Positions 18,308 to 26,394 of a stretch of DNA of 64,000 nucleotides are shown piece after piece. The notes below the pieces were generated by a model. It saw only the letters and a list, made by a program, of their open reading frames with translations, was not told where the DNA came from and searched no databases. The position numbers and the translations under genes were made by a program. How positions within the stretch are numbered: the stretch's first letter is position 1; each line of letters starts with the position of its first letter. This DNA is from Firmicutes bacterium HGW-Firmicutes-16 (GTDB taxonomy: Bacteria > Bacillota > Clostridia > Oscillospirales > Oscillospiraceae), in NCBI GenBank assembly GCA_002841545.1, contig PGZZ01000002.1, positions 524,912 to 588,911 on the forward strand. The letters are read 5' to 3'.

Positions 18308-18370
18308 GATATTTCCAAAATCTGTCCGTCACGGGCGTACACTTTGGAAATATATTGTACAATTTTTCGG

Positions 18371-18399
18371 TTGACAAGTGCGGTATCTCTGGTTATAAT
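18371..18399 (+). promoter_or_regulatory. Promoter of the alaA T-box transcript
   Basis: TTGACA (18371-18376) and TATAAT (18394-18399), both perfect consensus hexamers, are separated by 17 bases just upstream of the T-box leader. Confidence 0.85.
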
Positions 18400-18414
18400 A
18401 AGCGCAATAAGATA

Positions 18415-18688
18415 AAAGCTATGAGAAGGAATATTAAGCGCCGAGCGAAATTCAGAGAGAAGTCGTTAGCTGCGAGACTTCATGAACGGAGCGCCGAAGC
18501 CGCCTTTGAGCTGTGGACGGAAAGCATTATGCAAGTACGCTCCAACGGGTCTCCGCCGTTACAGGGAGCTCGGTATTCGAAAGTTTTTCAAGTATCGTAT
18601 GAGTGCGGGAGTACTTCCCGAATTTAGGTGGTAACACGGACATTAGTTCGCCCTAAGCATAATAATATGCTTAGGGCGTTTATTTTTT
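18415..18688 (+). ncRNA. T-box leader of the alaA transaminase gene (alanine)
   Basis: The T-box core AGGTGGTAACACGG is at 18626-18639, followed by a terminator (CGCCCTAAGCAT / ATGCTTAGGGCG at 18649-18678) with a T-rich tail to 18688. Stem I shows an apical hairpin (GAAGTC/GACTTC around 18457-18480) and the segment GCCGCCTTTGAGC. GCC at 18499-18501 occupies the specifier position and reads alanine, the product of the enzyme encoded downstream. The 15 bases between the terminator and the ATG hold a strong GGGAGG. Confidence 0.93.
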
Positions 18689-18702
18689 GTGGGAGGATGA
18701 CT

Positions 18703-19920
18703 ATGAAAGAAATATCTAAATCAAAGAAGCTGAGCAATGTTGCCTACGACGTACGCGGTCCCGTGCTCGACGCCGCAAATGCAATGGAAGCGCAAGGCAA
18801 GAAGATAATGAAGCTCAACATTGGAAACCCCGGTGCCTTCAAATTTGAGGCCCCAGACTGCATTCTCGACGCAATTTCTTCGAATCTGGTCGCTTCCGAG
18901 GCTTACTGCGACTCAAAGGGCCTGCTTTCGGCGCGTGAGGCTATCGCGGCATATAACAAGAAAAAGGGCATCGAGGGCGTCACTGTAAACGACATTTACA
19001 CGGGCAACGGAGTTTCCGAGCTTATTTCCCTGTGTATGCTGGCGCTGCTCGACACGGGCGACGAAATCCTCATTCCCTCTCCCGATTATCCTCTCTGGAC
19101 CGGTGCCTCATCTCTCGCCGGCGGAACCGTCGTGCATTATATTTGCGACGAAAAGAGCGGCTGGATGCCTGATATCGCGGACATGAGGAAAAGAATCACG
19201 CCAAAAACCAAGGCCATCGTAGTAATTAATCCGAATAACCCCACAGGCGCATTTTACGACGTGGATGTCCTTCAACAGATTGTTGATCTCGCCCGCGAGT
19301 TCAGCCTTATGATTTTTGCTGACGAGATATACGACCGCCTTCTCATGGACGGCAAAACGCACACCTCCATCGCCGCCCTCGCGCCCGATCTTTTCGTCGT
19401 GACCTTTAACGGTCTTTCAAAATCGCACCTCATCTGCGGCTACCGTGCCGGCTGGATGAGCCTTTCGGGCAACAAGGACTGCGCTAAGAGCTACATCGAG
19501 GGGCTGAACACACTTTCCTCCATGCGTCTGTGTGCCAATGTTCCCGCTCAGCAGACGATTAAGCCCGCGCTTGATAACCTTCACGCGACTGATTATCTGC
19601 TCCAGCCCGGCGGAAGGATATACGAGCAGCGCAAGGCAATCTGCGAGGCTCTGGATAAAATCGACTGCATCAGCTATGTCAAACCTCAAGCTGCCTTCTA
19701 TATCTTTCCAAAAATTGATGCAAAACGCTTTAACATTACAAGCGATGAGCAGTTCGCGCTTGATTTCCTACGCGAAAAACAGGTGCTTCTCGTTCACGGC
19801 ACCGGCTTCCACTGGCCCGAGCCCGACCACTTTAGAATAGTATATCTGCCTGAGGTAAACGCTCTGTACGAGTCGATGCAAAAGCTCGACGATTTTCTCA
19901 AAACTTATAGACAGGCATAA
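18703..19920 (+). CDS. alaA: AlaA-type glutamate-pyruvate aminotransferase
   Basis: This 405-residue class I PLP aminotransferase closely resembles E. coli AlaA along its length: YDVRGPVLDAAN near the N-terminus, YCDSKGL, DIYTGNGVSELI, PDYPLWT, INPNNPTGA, DEIYDRLL, and SMRLCANVPAQ. Lys240 in NGLSKSH binds PLP. AlaA makes alanine from pyruvate and glutamate. The frame extends upstream through T-box sequence, but the ATG at 18703 follows GGGAGGATGACT and is the real start. An alanine T-box regulates it, supporting an alanine biosynthetic role. Confidence 0.93.
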   Translation: MKEISKSKKLSNVAYDVRGPVLDAANAMEAQGKKIMKLNIGNPGAFKFEAPDCILDAISSNLVASEAYCDSKGLLSAREAIAAYNKKKGIEGVTVNDIYTGNGVSELISLCMLALLDTGDEILIPSPDYPLWTGASSLAGGTVVHYICDEKSGWMPDIADMRKRITPKTKAIVVINPNNPTGAFYDVDVLQQIVDLAREFSLMIFADEIYDRLLMDGKTHTSIAALAPDLFVVTFNGLSKSHLICGYRAGWMSLSGNKDCAKSYIEGLNTLSSMRLCANVPAQQTIKPALDNLHATDYLLQPGGRIYEQRKAICEALDKIDCISYVKPQAAFYIFPKIDAKRFNITSDEQFALDFLREKQVLLVHGTGFHWPEPDHFRIVYLPEVNALYESMQKLDDFLKTYRQA

Positions 19921-19921
19921 T

Positions 19922-19957
19922 AAAAAGGACGTTTCCGAAACCGGAAACGTCCTTTTT
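19922..19957. terminator. Bidirectional terminator between alaA and the first ABC module
   Basis: Perfect arms AAAAAGGACGTTTCC and GGAAACGTCCTTTTT with a 6-base loop give a T run on either strand. Genes converge on it from both sides. Confidence 0.9.
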
Positions 19958-20569
19958 CTAGTCTACTTTACGCTTGTATAGCTGCGCGGCAAGCGCAATC
20001 GATCCTAAGTTTAACAAAAGAGTTGCAAGCACCGCTCCTGCCAGGAGTATGCCAAGCTGGGCGTTACTCGGAAAAACGCTCAAAACTTTTTCCATTCCGG
20101 ATAAACAAACAATGCTGAACATTACAAGTATAAATATCAGAAACAGGCGGCCTTTTTCTACTCCCAGACCAATCAGGAGCGGAAGGCTGAATGCTCCAAG
20201 CGCGAGCCCGATGCAAGCTATTAGCAGAAGCTGCGGGAAAAACTCCGCTGTCAGCTCTGCTCCGCCAAAAATTCCGCCTAACGCCCGCGCTGCGATGGCG
20301 ATTATAACGGACGAGAGAACCATAATGTAGCCGATTAAATATTTGCTTACAACCATTTCAGTTGCCGAATACGGCATCATTGCGGCGAGCTTATCCCACT
20401 TCGAGCGCTCGTCAAAAGCGAGTGCCGTCATCGGCATCATTGTTGAGTAAATAACCGCAAAGCTCAGCATGGACAAATTAGGAATACAGGACATTATAAC
20501 AATGAACAGCAGATAAAGCTTCGTCTGCTTTGTGAGCATGATTAGGTCCTTATAAAGCAGTCCTTTCAT
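19958..20569 (-). CDS. ABC-2 type transporter permease
   Basis: A 203-residue membrane protein with about six hydrophobic segments, starting MKGLLYKDLIM as is common in small ABC-2 permeases. It is the last gene of a GntR-ATPase-permease module and starts 1 base after the ATPase stop. Such modules (YtrA type) often respond to cell envelope stress or peptides, but the transported molecule cannot be inferred. Its stop codon touches the end of the bidirectional terminator arm. Confidence 0.85.
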   Translation of the reverse strand: MKGLLYKDLIMLTKQTKLYLLFIVIMSCIPNLSMLSFAVIYSTMMPMTALAFDERSKWDKLAAMMPYSATEMVVSKYLIGYIMVLSSVIIAIAARALGGIFGGAELTAEFFPQLLLIACIGLALGAFSLPLLIGLGVEKGRLFLIFILVMFSIVCLSGMEKVLSVFPSNAQLGILLAGAVLATLLLNLGSIALAAQLYKRKVD

Positions 20570-20570
20570 T

Positions 20571-21416
20571 CTATTTGTCCTCCTTTGCGATATACAGGAT
20601 TATATCCTCAATGCTCGCACGCTCTATTGCGATAGCTCCCGAAACAGCGTCCCTTATGACAAGCGCCTCGACACCATAATCAGTGACCTTTTTGCCTTTG
20701 ACCGCGCTTCTCGGTATTACATCAAAATCAGCTTTTGACAAGCGAACTACGCCGTATTTATCAAGCAGTCTGTCCTTTTCCTCGCAGAAGACCAGCTTGC
20801 CTTTATGGATGAAAGCTATATAATCGCAGATTTTTTCAAGATCGCTGACTATGTGCGAGGAAAGCAAAACAGAATGCGTTTCATCTCGCGTGAAGTCATT
20901 GAAAATGTCAAGTATCTCGTCTCGCACCATGGGGTCAAGTCCGCTCGTAGCTTCGTCCAGAATGAGGAGCTTAGAATTATGCGAAAGCGCAACAGCAATG
21001 GCAAGTTTCATTTTCATTCCGCGCGAAAAGTCCTTAAATTGCTTCTTGATGGGAAGCGAAAATTTTCCTAAATAATCATAGAAACAATTTTCATCCCAGT
21101 TGCCGTAAGTGTTTTTCATTACGATGTTAACGTCCTTCGCGTTCAGCACCAAAGGAAAATACGCTTCGTCGAGCACTACGCCGATTTCTTCCTTGAGCTT
21201 TCGAAAATCACTGCTCTTATTGTCTGTTCCCAAAACGGTAACCTGTCCCGCGTCGCTTTTCACCGTGTTCATTATTAGCTCCATTGTGGTGCTTTTACCC
21301 GCTCCGTTTTCGCCCACAAGTCCCATGATGCAGCCCGACGGCAGAACAAGGTCAATGCTGTCAAGTTTAAAATCGTCGTAAGTCTTGCAAAGACCTTTCG
21401 TTTCAATTGCATTCAT
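20571..21416 (-). CDS. ABC transporter ATP-binding protein
   Basis: Nucleotide-binding subunit with Walker A GENGAGKST, a divergent signature FSRGMKMKLAIA, and Walker B KLLILDEATSGLDP. The C-terminal extension (about 210-281) is typical of BcrA/YtrB-like ATPases. It lies between the GntR regulator (3 bases upstream) and the permease (1 base downstream), so all three genes form one operon. Confidence 0.92.
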   Translation of the reverse strand: MNAIETKGLCKTYDDFKLDSIDLVLPSGCIMGLVGENGAGKSTTMELIMNTVKSDAGQVTVLGTDNKSSDFRKLKEEIGVVLDEAYFPLVLNAKDVNIVMKNTYGNWDENCFYDYLGKFSLPIKKQFKDFSRGMKMKLAIAVALSHNSKLLILDEATSGLDPMVRDEILDIFNDFTRDETHSVLLSSHIVSDLEKICDYIAFIHKGKLVFCEEKDRLLDKYGVVRLSKADFDVIPRSAVKGKKVTDYGVEALVIRDAVSGAIAIERASIEDIILYIAKEDK

Positions 21417-21419
21417 TTA

Positions 21420-21794
21420 TTAGCCCTCTTTTTTGATAAGATTATAAATTTCATAGATTTCTCCGTCACTTAGATTACAGTTGGCGGCGAGTCCGGAAAC
21501 AATTTTTAAGTGTTCCTCAATCTCCTTTAGCCTCTCCTCGCGGATAACCTCCACGTTTTTTTCGGCTACGAAGCAACCCTTCGCGGCAACGGTGTATATA
21601 TAACCGGCTTTTTCAAGCTCTTCATAAGCGCGTTTGGTGGTGATGACACTGATTCTTAAATCCTTTGCCAGTACACGGATAGATGGGAGCGCGTCGCCCT
21701 CCTTCAGTCTGCCGGATATGATGTTGTTCTTTATCTGCGTAAAAATCTGCTCGTAAATCGGCTGGCCGCTCGCGTTGCTGATAATGACGTCCAA
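21420..21794 (-). CDS. GntR family regulator, YtrA type
   Basis: A 124-residue protein with a winged-helix DNA-binding domain (about 1-75; SGQPIYEQIFTQIKNN, then LPSIRVLAKDL) and only a short C-terminal dimerisation tail, the hallmark of the YtrA subfamily. It starts with TTG (21792-21794) behind GGAGGTGAGG. It heads an ABC transporter operon and probably represses it through the dyad over the promoter just upstream. Confidence 0.9.
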   Translation of the reverse strand: MDVIISNASGQPIYEQIFTQIKNNIISGRLKEGDALPSIRVLAKDLRISVITTKRAYEELEKAGYIYTVAAKGCFVAEKNVEVIREERLKEIEEHLKIVSGLAANCNLSDGEIYEIYNLIKKEG

Positions 21795-21813
21795 TGCCTC
21801 ACCTCCGCATTAT

Positions 21814-21865
21814 TACTGTATATACCCTTTATGCACAGTATAACCACACTATTCATTTTTGTCAA
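21814..21865 (-). promoter_or_regulatory. Promoter and overlapping GntR operator of the first ABC module
   Basis: Minus-strand TTGACA (21860-21865) and TATACT (21837-21842) are 17 bases apart. A dyad with outer arms TACTGT and ACAGTA spans 21814-21842, covering the -10 and the start point. This is where a YtrA-type repressor would be expected to bind. Confidence 0.7.
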
Positions 21866-21868
21866 GGA

Positions 21869-21900
21869 AAAATCCTCCGAATTTTTCCGGAGGATTTTTT
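21869..21900. terminator. Terminator after the CPBP protease gene
   Basis: AAAATCCTCCG and CGGAGGATTTT form a perfect stem with T runs on both strands, just downstream of the minus-strand CPBP gene. Confidence 0.85.
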
Positions 21901-21925
21901 GATTCTATAGGGTTATTTTACAACA

Positions 21926-22960
21926 CTATTTTTCGATGTAGACCGGCAGTGGTGCGCGGCTCGGGGCCGGGTCATTTGAAGGTTCCTCCTGAGGAAGCTC
22001 TGGGCTTGCCTTCTGCGGCAGGAACAAAACTAGCGCGATTCCAGCGAGCATGACAATCGTTGTGCATATGCCGCCTTCGATACCGAAAAGATCTCCTGAG
22101 ATGAGTCCCTTGCCGGTAACGAACGAAGTTCCGAAAACCGAGGTACTCTGAGCGGAGCCGCTGACAGAAATACCAAAAACATTTCCCTGGAAAAAGTTCC
22201 AAGCCGAATGTATCGCGCAGGCACCCCAAAGGTCATCCGTCCGCAGGATATAGACTGCGGCAAAAACTCCAAAGAGCACGAGATTGAAAACGGCGAGAGG
22301 CGTAATGCCGGGATTTGCGAGGTGCATTATGGCGAAGGCAAGCGAACTTATCATCACAGCCCATGTGACAGGCACCTTATTTGCACAGGAAACCATGAAA
22401 TAACCGCGGAAGCAGACTTCCTCACTCATACCCTGTACAAGATAGCCGGCGAGAAAAAGCACAATATAGAAAACGGACACTCCCGAATTCAAGCCCGTAA
22501 ATTTCGCTCCGCCCAGCAGAACCGCGAGCGAGACAGTCGCTGTTATCATGACGATTCCGATGAGGTAGCCAAAACCATAGTTCTTCGCCATTCCTTTTTT
22601 GCGAACACCCATTGACGCAAAAGACCTGCCCTCAATACCGCGGCAATAGACAAATACGAGGAAGGTTACGAGCGCCGTAGCGAAAAGGCTTACAACTCCG
22701 AACCACTGCGGCAGGTTTTTCATGTATTCGGCGACAGAGGACATAATACCTTCAAGGCTCAGGGTCATATCTGCTGGGGACATCTTACTGAGAAGCTCAC
22801 TGGTCATTGACAGCCCCAGCGGTACGCCTATTATCAGTCCCGCCGCTGCCTGTGTTGCAAATATGACGACTATGAAAATGAGAATCTGCAAAACGATGTG
22901 AGGCTTATGCTTTGCCTTTTTCGCTTCATAAAGCATAGTGTTGTTTCTTATGTTCATCAT
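21926..22960 (-). CDS. CPBP family intramembrane metalloprotease
   Basis: A 344-residue polytopic membrane protein with the three CPBP (CAAX protease/Abi) motifs: EExxxR as E180, E181, R185; FxxxH as F209/H213; and a third HxxxN in IHSAWNFF. These are glutamyl or metal-dependent intramembrane proteases, some linked to bacteriocin self-immunity. About eight hydrophobic segments are visible, with a Pro-rich cytoplasmic tail. The ATG follows GAGGAG. It stands alone between terminators and between two GntR/ABC modules. The substrate is unknown. Confidence 0.9.
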   Translation of the reverse strand: MMNIRNNTMLYEAKKAKHKPHIVLQILIFIVVIFATQAAAGLIIGVPLGLSMTSELLSKMSPADMTLSLEGIMSSVAEYMKNLPQWFGVVSLFATALVTFLVFVYCRGIEGRSFASMGVRKKGMAKNYGFGYLIGIVMITATVSLAVLLGGAKFTGLNSGVSVFYIVLFLAGYLVQGMSEEVCFRGYFMVSCANKVPVTWAVMISSLAFAIMHLANPGITPLAVFNLVLFGVFAAVYILRTDDLWGACAIHSAWNFFQGNVFGISVSGSAQSTSVFGTSFVTGKGLISGDLFGIEGGICTTIVMLAGIALVLFLPQKASPELPQEEPSNDPAPSRAPLPVYIEK

Positions 22961-22981
22961 ATAAATCTCCTCTATTTAACA

Positions 22982-23012
22982 AATCAGGCTCGGCATATTA
23001 CCGAGCCTGATT
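22982..23012. terminator. Terminator after the second ABC module
   Basis: AATCAGGCTCGG and CCGAGCCTGATT pair perfectly around a 7-base loop downstream of the minus-strand permease gene. The T tails are short, so efficiency is uncertain. Confidence 0.7.
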
Positions 23013-23046
23013 ATACAATATAATCCTCTGTCTTTCAAGCCTAGCG

Positions 23047-23928
23047 CTATTCGAGGTTGAGCTTGTTTTTGAGGAAGTAATGACTGAGAATGAAGAATGC
23101 TGCGCATATTGCAACCGAGAATACTAAATATGTCCAGTAATAGGGCTGCATCGCACCAAAAACTACATTATACACTGAAAGAGCATCTTGAGTATTCCAT
23201 GGGATACCATCGAAGCTTTCGGCAGTTACCACCATGCTGGTGCCGAGGCAATAGCTTAGAATCGTTGAAAGAATACTGACAGCTATGTTGATTACAAAAT
23301 AGAATCCGATGCTCGCAAGAATCTTGTGCTTCTGGGAAACTATTCCGCCGATAATGAGTGCGAGATATACATGCAGGATGCTACTCACTGTGCTGACTAT
23401 AACAAACAAAGTAACCTCAAGGATGGGCCAGACAAGTCTTCCGCCGATGGTACTAAAAGCTTCATGGAAGAATTTTCCCATTTGGCGGTACGCTTCCGTG
23501 TTCACGAACGTATCTTGACCGGTCCCGAACAAGACGAATATGTTGAGGCTGATAAAGATGACTACACTGCTGATAATTGTCCAGAGCATTGCGGTTATGA
23601 GCTTCGACCAAAGAATCTCGGACGTTGTCACTGGAAGCGTGAAGGTCAGATAGCCCTCGCTGCACATAAGGTTTTTATAAAAGCGCTGGAAGATTATGAA
23701 TGCAACTAGTATTGAGGCCGCGATTATCGCAAGCACCATTATTCCGCTCATGAAGCCCGTAATCAGCCTCAGAAGTCCTACCAGACCGTCATTGTTCGAA
23801 TAGTCGAGTCTGAAATTAATCGCAAAGCCAATCGTCGCAAGTATCGTTGCACCCAAAACGGCAATCTGAGTCGGGAGCAACACTCTTGACAGTGAGTTGA
23901 AGTCGTGTTTTATTAATTTTCCTAGCAT
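23047..23928 (-). CDS. ABC transporter permease (second GntR module)
   Basis: A 293-residue protein with about six hydrophobic segments and the N-terminus MLGKLIKHDFNSLSR found in ABC-2-like permeases. It overlaps the end of its ATPase gene by 7 bases and is the last gene of a GntR-ATPase-permease operon. It is longer than, and not obviously similar to, the permease of the first module. The substrate is unknown. Confidence 0.82.
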   Translation of the reverse strand: MLGKLIKHDFNSLSRVLLPTQIAVLGATILATIGFAINFRLDYSNNDGLVGLLRLITGFMSGIMVLAIIAASILVAFIIFQRFYKNLMCSEGYLTFTLPVTTSEILWSKLITAMLWTIISSVVIFISLNIFVLFGTGQDTFVNTEAYRQMGKFFHEAFSTIGGRLVWPILEVTLFVIVSTVSSILHVYLALIIGGIVSQKHKILASIGFYFVINIAVSILSTILSYCLGTSMVVTAESFDGIPWNTQDALSVYNVVFGAMQPYYWTYLVFSVAICAAFFILSHYFLKNKLNLE

Positions 23929-24623
23929 CTGAACACCTCCCTGAAGTACTGGTCGATAGATTTACCCAGATCCTCGCGGAGAGAGTCCGTTGAGGCATAG
24001 GAAACCAGCTGTCCATTCTGAATGAAGATGAATTCGTCCAGAATCTTTTCAACGTCGGCAATAAGGTGGGTGGAAATAAGGACTGTTGAGTCCTCGTTAT
24101 AGTTCTTTAAAATCGTTCCGAGGATATAGTCGCGGGCCGCGGGGTCAACTCCGCCGATAGGCTCATCGAGCAGATATAGTCTAGCGCGGCGGGACATAAC
24201 CAGAACCAGCTGAACCTTTTCCCTAGTACCCTTTGAAAGCGTTTTCATTCTTGCGTTTGCAGGAACTTGTAGAGCCTGCAGCATTGAAATCGCCCTGTCA
24301 TAATCAAAGTCTGCATAGAAGTCCTGAAAAAACCGGATACATTCCATAACAGTCATCCAGTCCGGCAGATAGGTACGTTCGGGCAGATACGACACCAAAG
24401 TCTTGCTCTCAATACCGGGTTCAAACCCGCAGACGCGGATGTTGCCTTCGGTTGGTGTCAGAAGCCCGCAAGCGAGCTTAATCAAAGTTGTCTTGCCGCT
24501 GCCGTTTGGTCCCAGAAGTCCTATAATCTTTCCTGTCGGCAGGCTGATGCTGAGATTGTGCAGAGCAGGATTCGTGCCGAAGTATTTTGAAAGCCCTGTG
24601 CACTCAAGCGTCGCTTCGCTCAT
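23922..24623 (-). CDS. ABC transporter ATP-binding protein (second GntR module)
   Basis: A 233-residue ATPase with Walker A GPNGSGKTT, an unusual signature LSKGTREKVQL in place of LSGGQ, and Walker B YLLDEPIGGVDP. It overlaps the GntR gene upstream by 20 bases and the permease downstream by 7, so the three genes are tightly coupled. The degenerate signature motif is common in ATPases of YtrA-type modules. Confidence 0.92.
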   Translation of the reverse strand: MSEATLECTGLSKYFGTNPALHNLSISLPTGKIIGLLGPNGSGKTTLIKLACGLLTPTEGNIRVCGFEPGIESKTLVSYLPERTYLPDWMTVMECIRFFQDFYADFDYDRAISMLQALQVPANARMKTLSKGTREKVQLVLVMSRRARLYLLDEPIGGVDPAARDYILGTILKNYNEDSTVLISTHLIADVEKILDEFIFIQNGQLVSYASTDSLREDLGKSIDQYFREVFRC

Positions 24624-24996
24624 CTGTCATTACCTCCCCGTTCTTAGCTTCTTCAAGAAGGCGGATAGTCTGATCATTCGTGTAGCCCAGAGCCGCCATG
24701 CTTCTCAGAAATTCCACGGCTAAAAATTCACCGCGTTTTTTTCTCGCCATTTCAATAATGCTCCCCTCTTGTGTAACATATTTGCCCGTATTGCGCTGAG
24801 TTTCGATAAGTCCCACGCTCTCAAGCTCCGAAAGAGCTTTCTGAATTGTGTTGGGATTTACGGCTGCAATCACCGCGAACTCACGCACGCTGGGCAGCTT
24901 TTCGCCCATTTTAAACGATCCGGTCAATATTCCCGAAACGATCTGATCGGAGACCTGAACATATATGGGCTTTTCGTTAGAAAATTCCCAAGCCAA
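24604..24996 (-). CDS. GntR family regulator, YtrA type (second module)
   Basis: A 130-residue short GntR regulator with a winged helix (KPIYVQVSDQI, then LPSVREFAVIAAVNPNTI) and a brief helical tail. The frame can open at a TTG at 25014, but the TTG at 24994-24996 lies about 8 bases after AAAGGT and gives the family-typical MAWEFSNEKPIY start. The promoter upstream carries a near-perfect dyad that is its likely operator. Confidence 0.9.
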   Translation of the reverse strand: MAWEFSNEKPIYVQVSDQIVSGILTGSFKMGEKLPSVREFAVIAAVNPNTIQKALSELESVGLIETQRNTGKYVTQEGSIIEMARKKRGEFLAVEFLRSMAALGYTNDQTIRLLEEAKNGEVMTDERSDA

Positions 24997-25033
24997 ATCA
25001 TCACTACCTTTCAACTTTGCTTTTGATGTGTGT

Positions 25034-25085
25034 TAGTTTACTAGTACACTACGGCAATAATACACTCGACTTGTTTGTTTGTCAA
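25034..25085 (-). promoter_or_regulatory. Promoter and GntR operator of the second ABC module
   Basis: Minus-strand TTGACA (25080-25085) and TATTAT (25057-25062) are 17 bases apart. Immediately downstream, over the expected start point, lies TAGTTTACTAGTACACTA (25034-25051), palindromic at 16 of 18 positions around ACTAGT. Position and symmetry fit autorepression by the YtrA-type regulator. Confidence 0.75.
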
Positions 25086-25204
25086 TAGTTTGGCAGCAAA
25101 ATTATTATAAAAGTTTCCAATAATTTGTTATGTTAACCTATTCGGCTGGTATTCACCAGTATTTCTAGTTATTACTAATCACATCTATTATTATGTCTAC
25201 CTTT

Positions 25205-25738
25205 CTAGGTCGCTGACGTACCGAATGCTCCGGAAATCGGGTCACGGAACAAGCCTAAGTGCGGAGACACAAAGGTAAAAATAATGATACAGGCAATTAA
25301 AAGAATCACCCCGAGAATAGCCAATGTTCTCGAAAACCGAGAAGTATATTTGTTTGTCTGTAGCATTTTATAGCTATATCGGTAGGAAACGAATGCCGCC
25401 ACGAAGAAAAGTATTATATCTACAATTGGAATATGCTCTCCTATTATCCCCGAATAGGTATAGAACACCGTGATTATAAGTGCCATTCCGAGCAAAATCG
25501 AGAGAAGGCGTACGGGAACAAAGTTGTCCTTCTTCCTGCCGTAGATGAAGTATTCAGCTACACCGAGAAGGAGCATTGGCACCGAAAGCAGCTTCAAGTG
25601 CTCCCAGACGCTTTCATTTACAGCGCTGAATGCTCCGACAATCGCGTTTTCGCCCGACCATTTATACGTGAAGTGGAGCGCAGTCCCGATAACGATGGTA
25701 ATAATAAAACCCACGATCTGCGTATTTTTCAGCTTCAA
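25205..25738 (-). CDS. DUF6512-like membrane protein
   Basis: A 177-residue protein with about five hydrophobic segments. The conserved NESVWEHLKLL segment (about 41-51), between the first and second helices, is what identifies the DUF6512 group to me. It starts with TTG (25736-25738) behind AAGGGGGG. There is no operon partner; 191 bases without genes separate it from the GntR operon. Function is unknown. Confidence 0.7.
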   Translation of the reverse strand: MKLKNTQIVGFIITIVIGTALHFTYKWSGENAIVGAFSAVNESVWEHLKLLSVPMLLLGVAEYFIYGRKKDNFVPVRLLSILLGMALIITVFYTYSGIIGEHIPIVDIILFFVAAFVSYRYSYKMLQTNKYTSRFSRTLAILGVILLIACIIIFTFVSPHLGLFRDPISGAFGTSAT

Positions 25739-25858
25739 AACGATCCCCCCTTAGAAGATAAATAATTTATATCAATGCATATAAGGCTCAACGCATTATT
25801 ATGACATAAATCTATTTTTGCATAGAGGCGTTCTTATATTCAAAACAAATACAAAAAA

Positions 25859-25884
25859 CAGCACGTCGGAATACCGACGTGCTG
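25859..25884 (-). terminator. Terminator after the 72-residue protein gene
   Basis: AGCACGTCGG and CCGACGTGCT pair around AATA, followed on the minus strand by TTTTTTG. It ends the transcript of the small gene at 25976-26194. Confidence 0.85.
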
Positions 25885-25975
25885 CCAAAAAAACGAAATT
25901 AAGCTTTCCATATAGTCGACTATTTCTCCTGACGGTGAGACTCGTCAACCAGAAAACTTAGTACGTAATTATTGC

Positions 25976-26194
25976 TTAGCCAATGCCCTTTGCGTTGCAA
26001 GCATCGATGAACTCAACGATCTTTGCTTCGGGGATCTTAGCAGCGGGGGTCTTAGCGATCTTGCCAAGTGTAAAGCCCTTTGCCATCTTCATCATGGGGT
26101 TCTTGGTGGTGCCGGGGATGATTTCATCCATAACTGCACATGCTTCGGGATTGCTGAGGATGTCGCCTACGATTGTATCCATGCTGTATGCCAT
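25976..26194 (-). CDS. Small protein of unknown function, 72 residues
   Basis: The protein is short, soluble and helical, with repeated Lys and Ala and the segments MDTIVGDILSNPEA and MKMAKGFTLGKIAK. It resembles small domains seen singly or at the ends of larger proteins in gut clostridia, but I cannot name the family. The frame opens at 26209, where the codon overlaps the ribosome binding site. The ATG at 26192-26194 follows GGAGGTCATTATT and is chosen. It has its own terminator and a leader that may be structured. The strong ribosome binding site suggests high expression. Confidence 0.7.
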   Translation of the reverse strand: MAYSMDTIVGDILSNPEACAVMDEIIPGTTKNPMMKMAKGFTLGKIAKTPAAKIPEAKIVEFIDACNAKGIG

Positions 26195-26232
26195 AATAAT
26201 GACCTCCATATAAATTTAAAAAATATGTCCCT

Positions 26233-26372
26233 CTGCCGTATGTAACCTGCAATAAAAGTGCCGTCAGGATCACCCGAAATGCAGTCAAAACGGTTTCGCA
26301 GACCGCCGGACAGTTTTGTGACCAGCCGTAGCCAAGAATGCTTCTCGACCTATAGAGAGGTTATCACGGCAG
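26233..26372 (-). promoter_or_regulatory. Possible structured leader or operator of the 72-residue protein gene
   Basis: On the minus strand CTGCCGTGATAACC (26359-26372) can pair with GGTTACATACGGCAG (26233-26247), closing a domain of about 110 bases just before the ribosome binding site. Inside are smaller hairpins such as CAAAAC/GTTTTG around a CGGT/ACCG helix. No known riboswitch consensus is matched. Caution: TTGACA at 26381-26386 with TAACCT 17 bases downstream would put the first arm inside a promoter, in which case these are only DNA inverted repeats. Confidence 0.35.
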
Positions 26373-26394
26373 CCATAAAGTGTCAATTGTGCAA

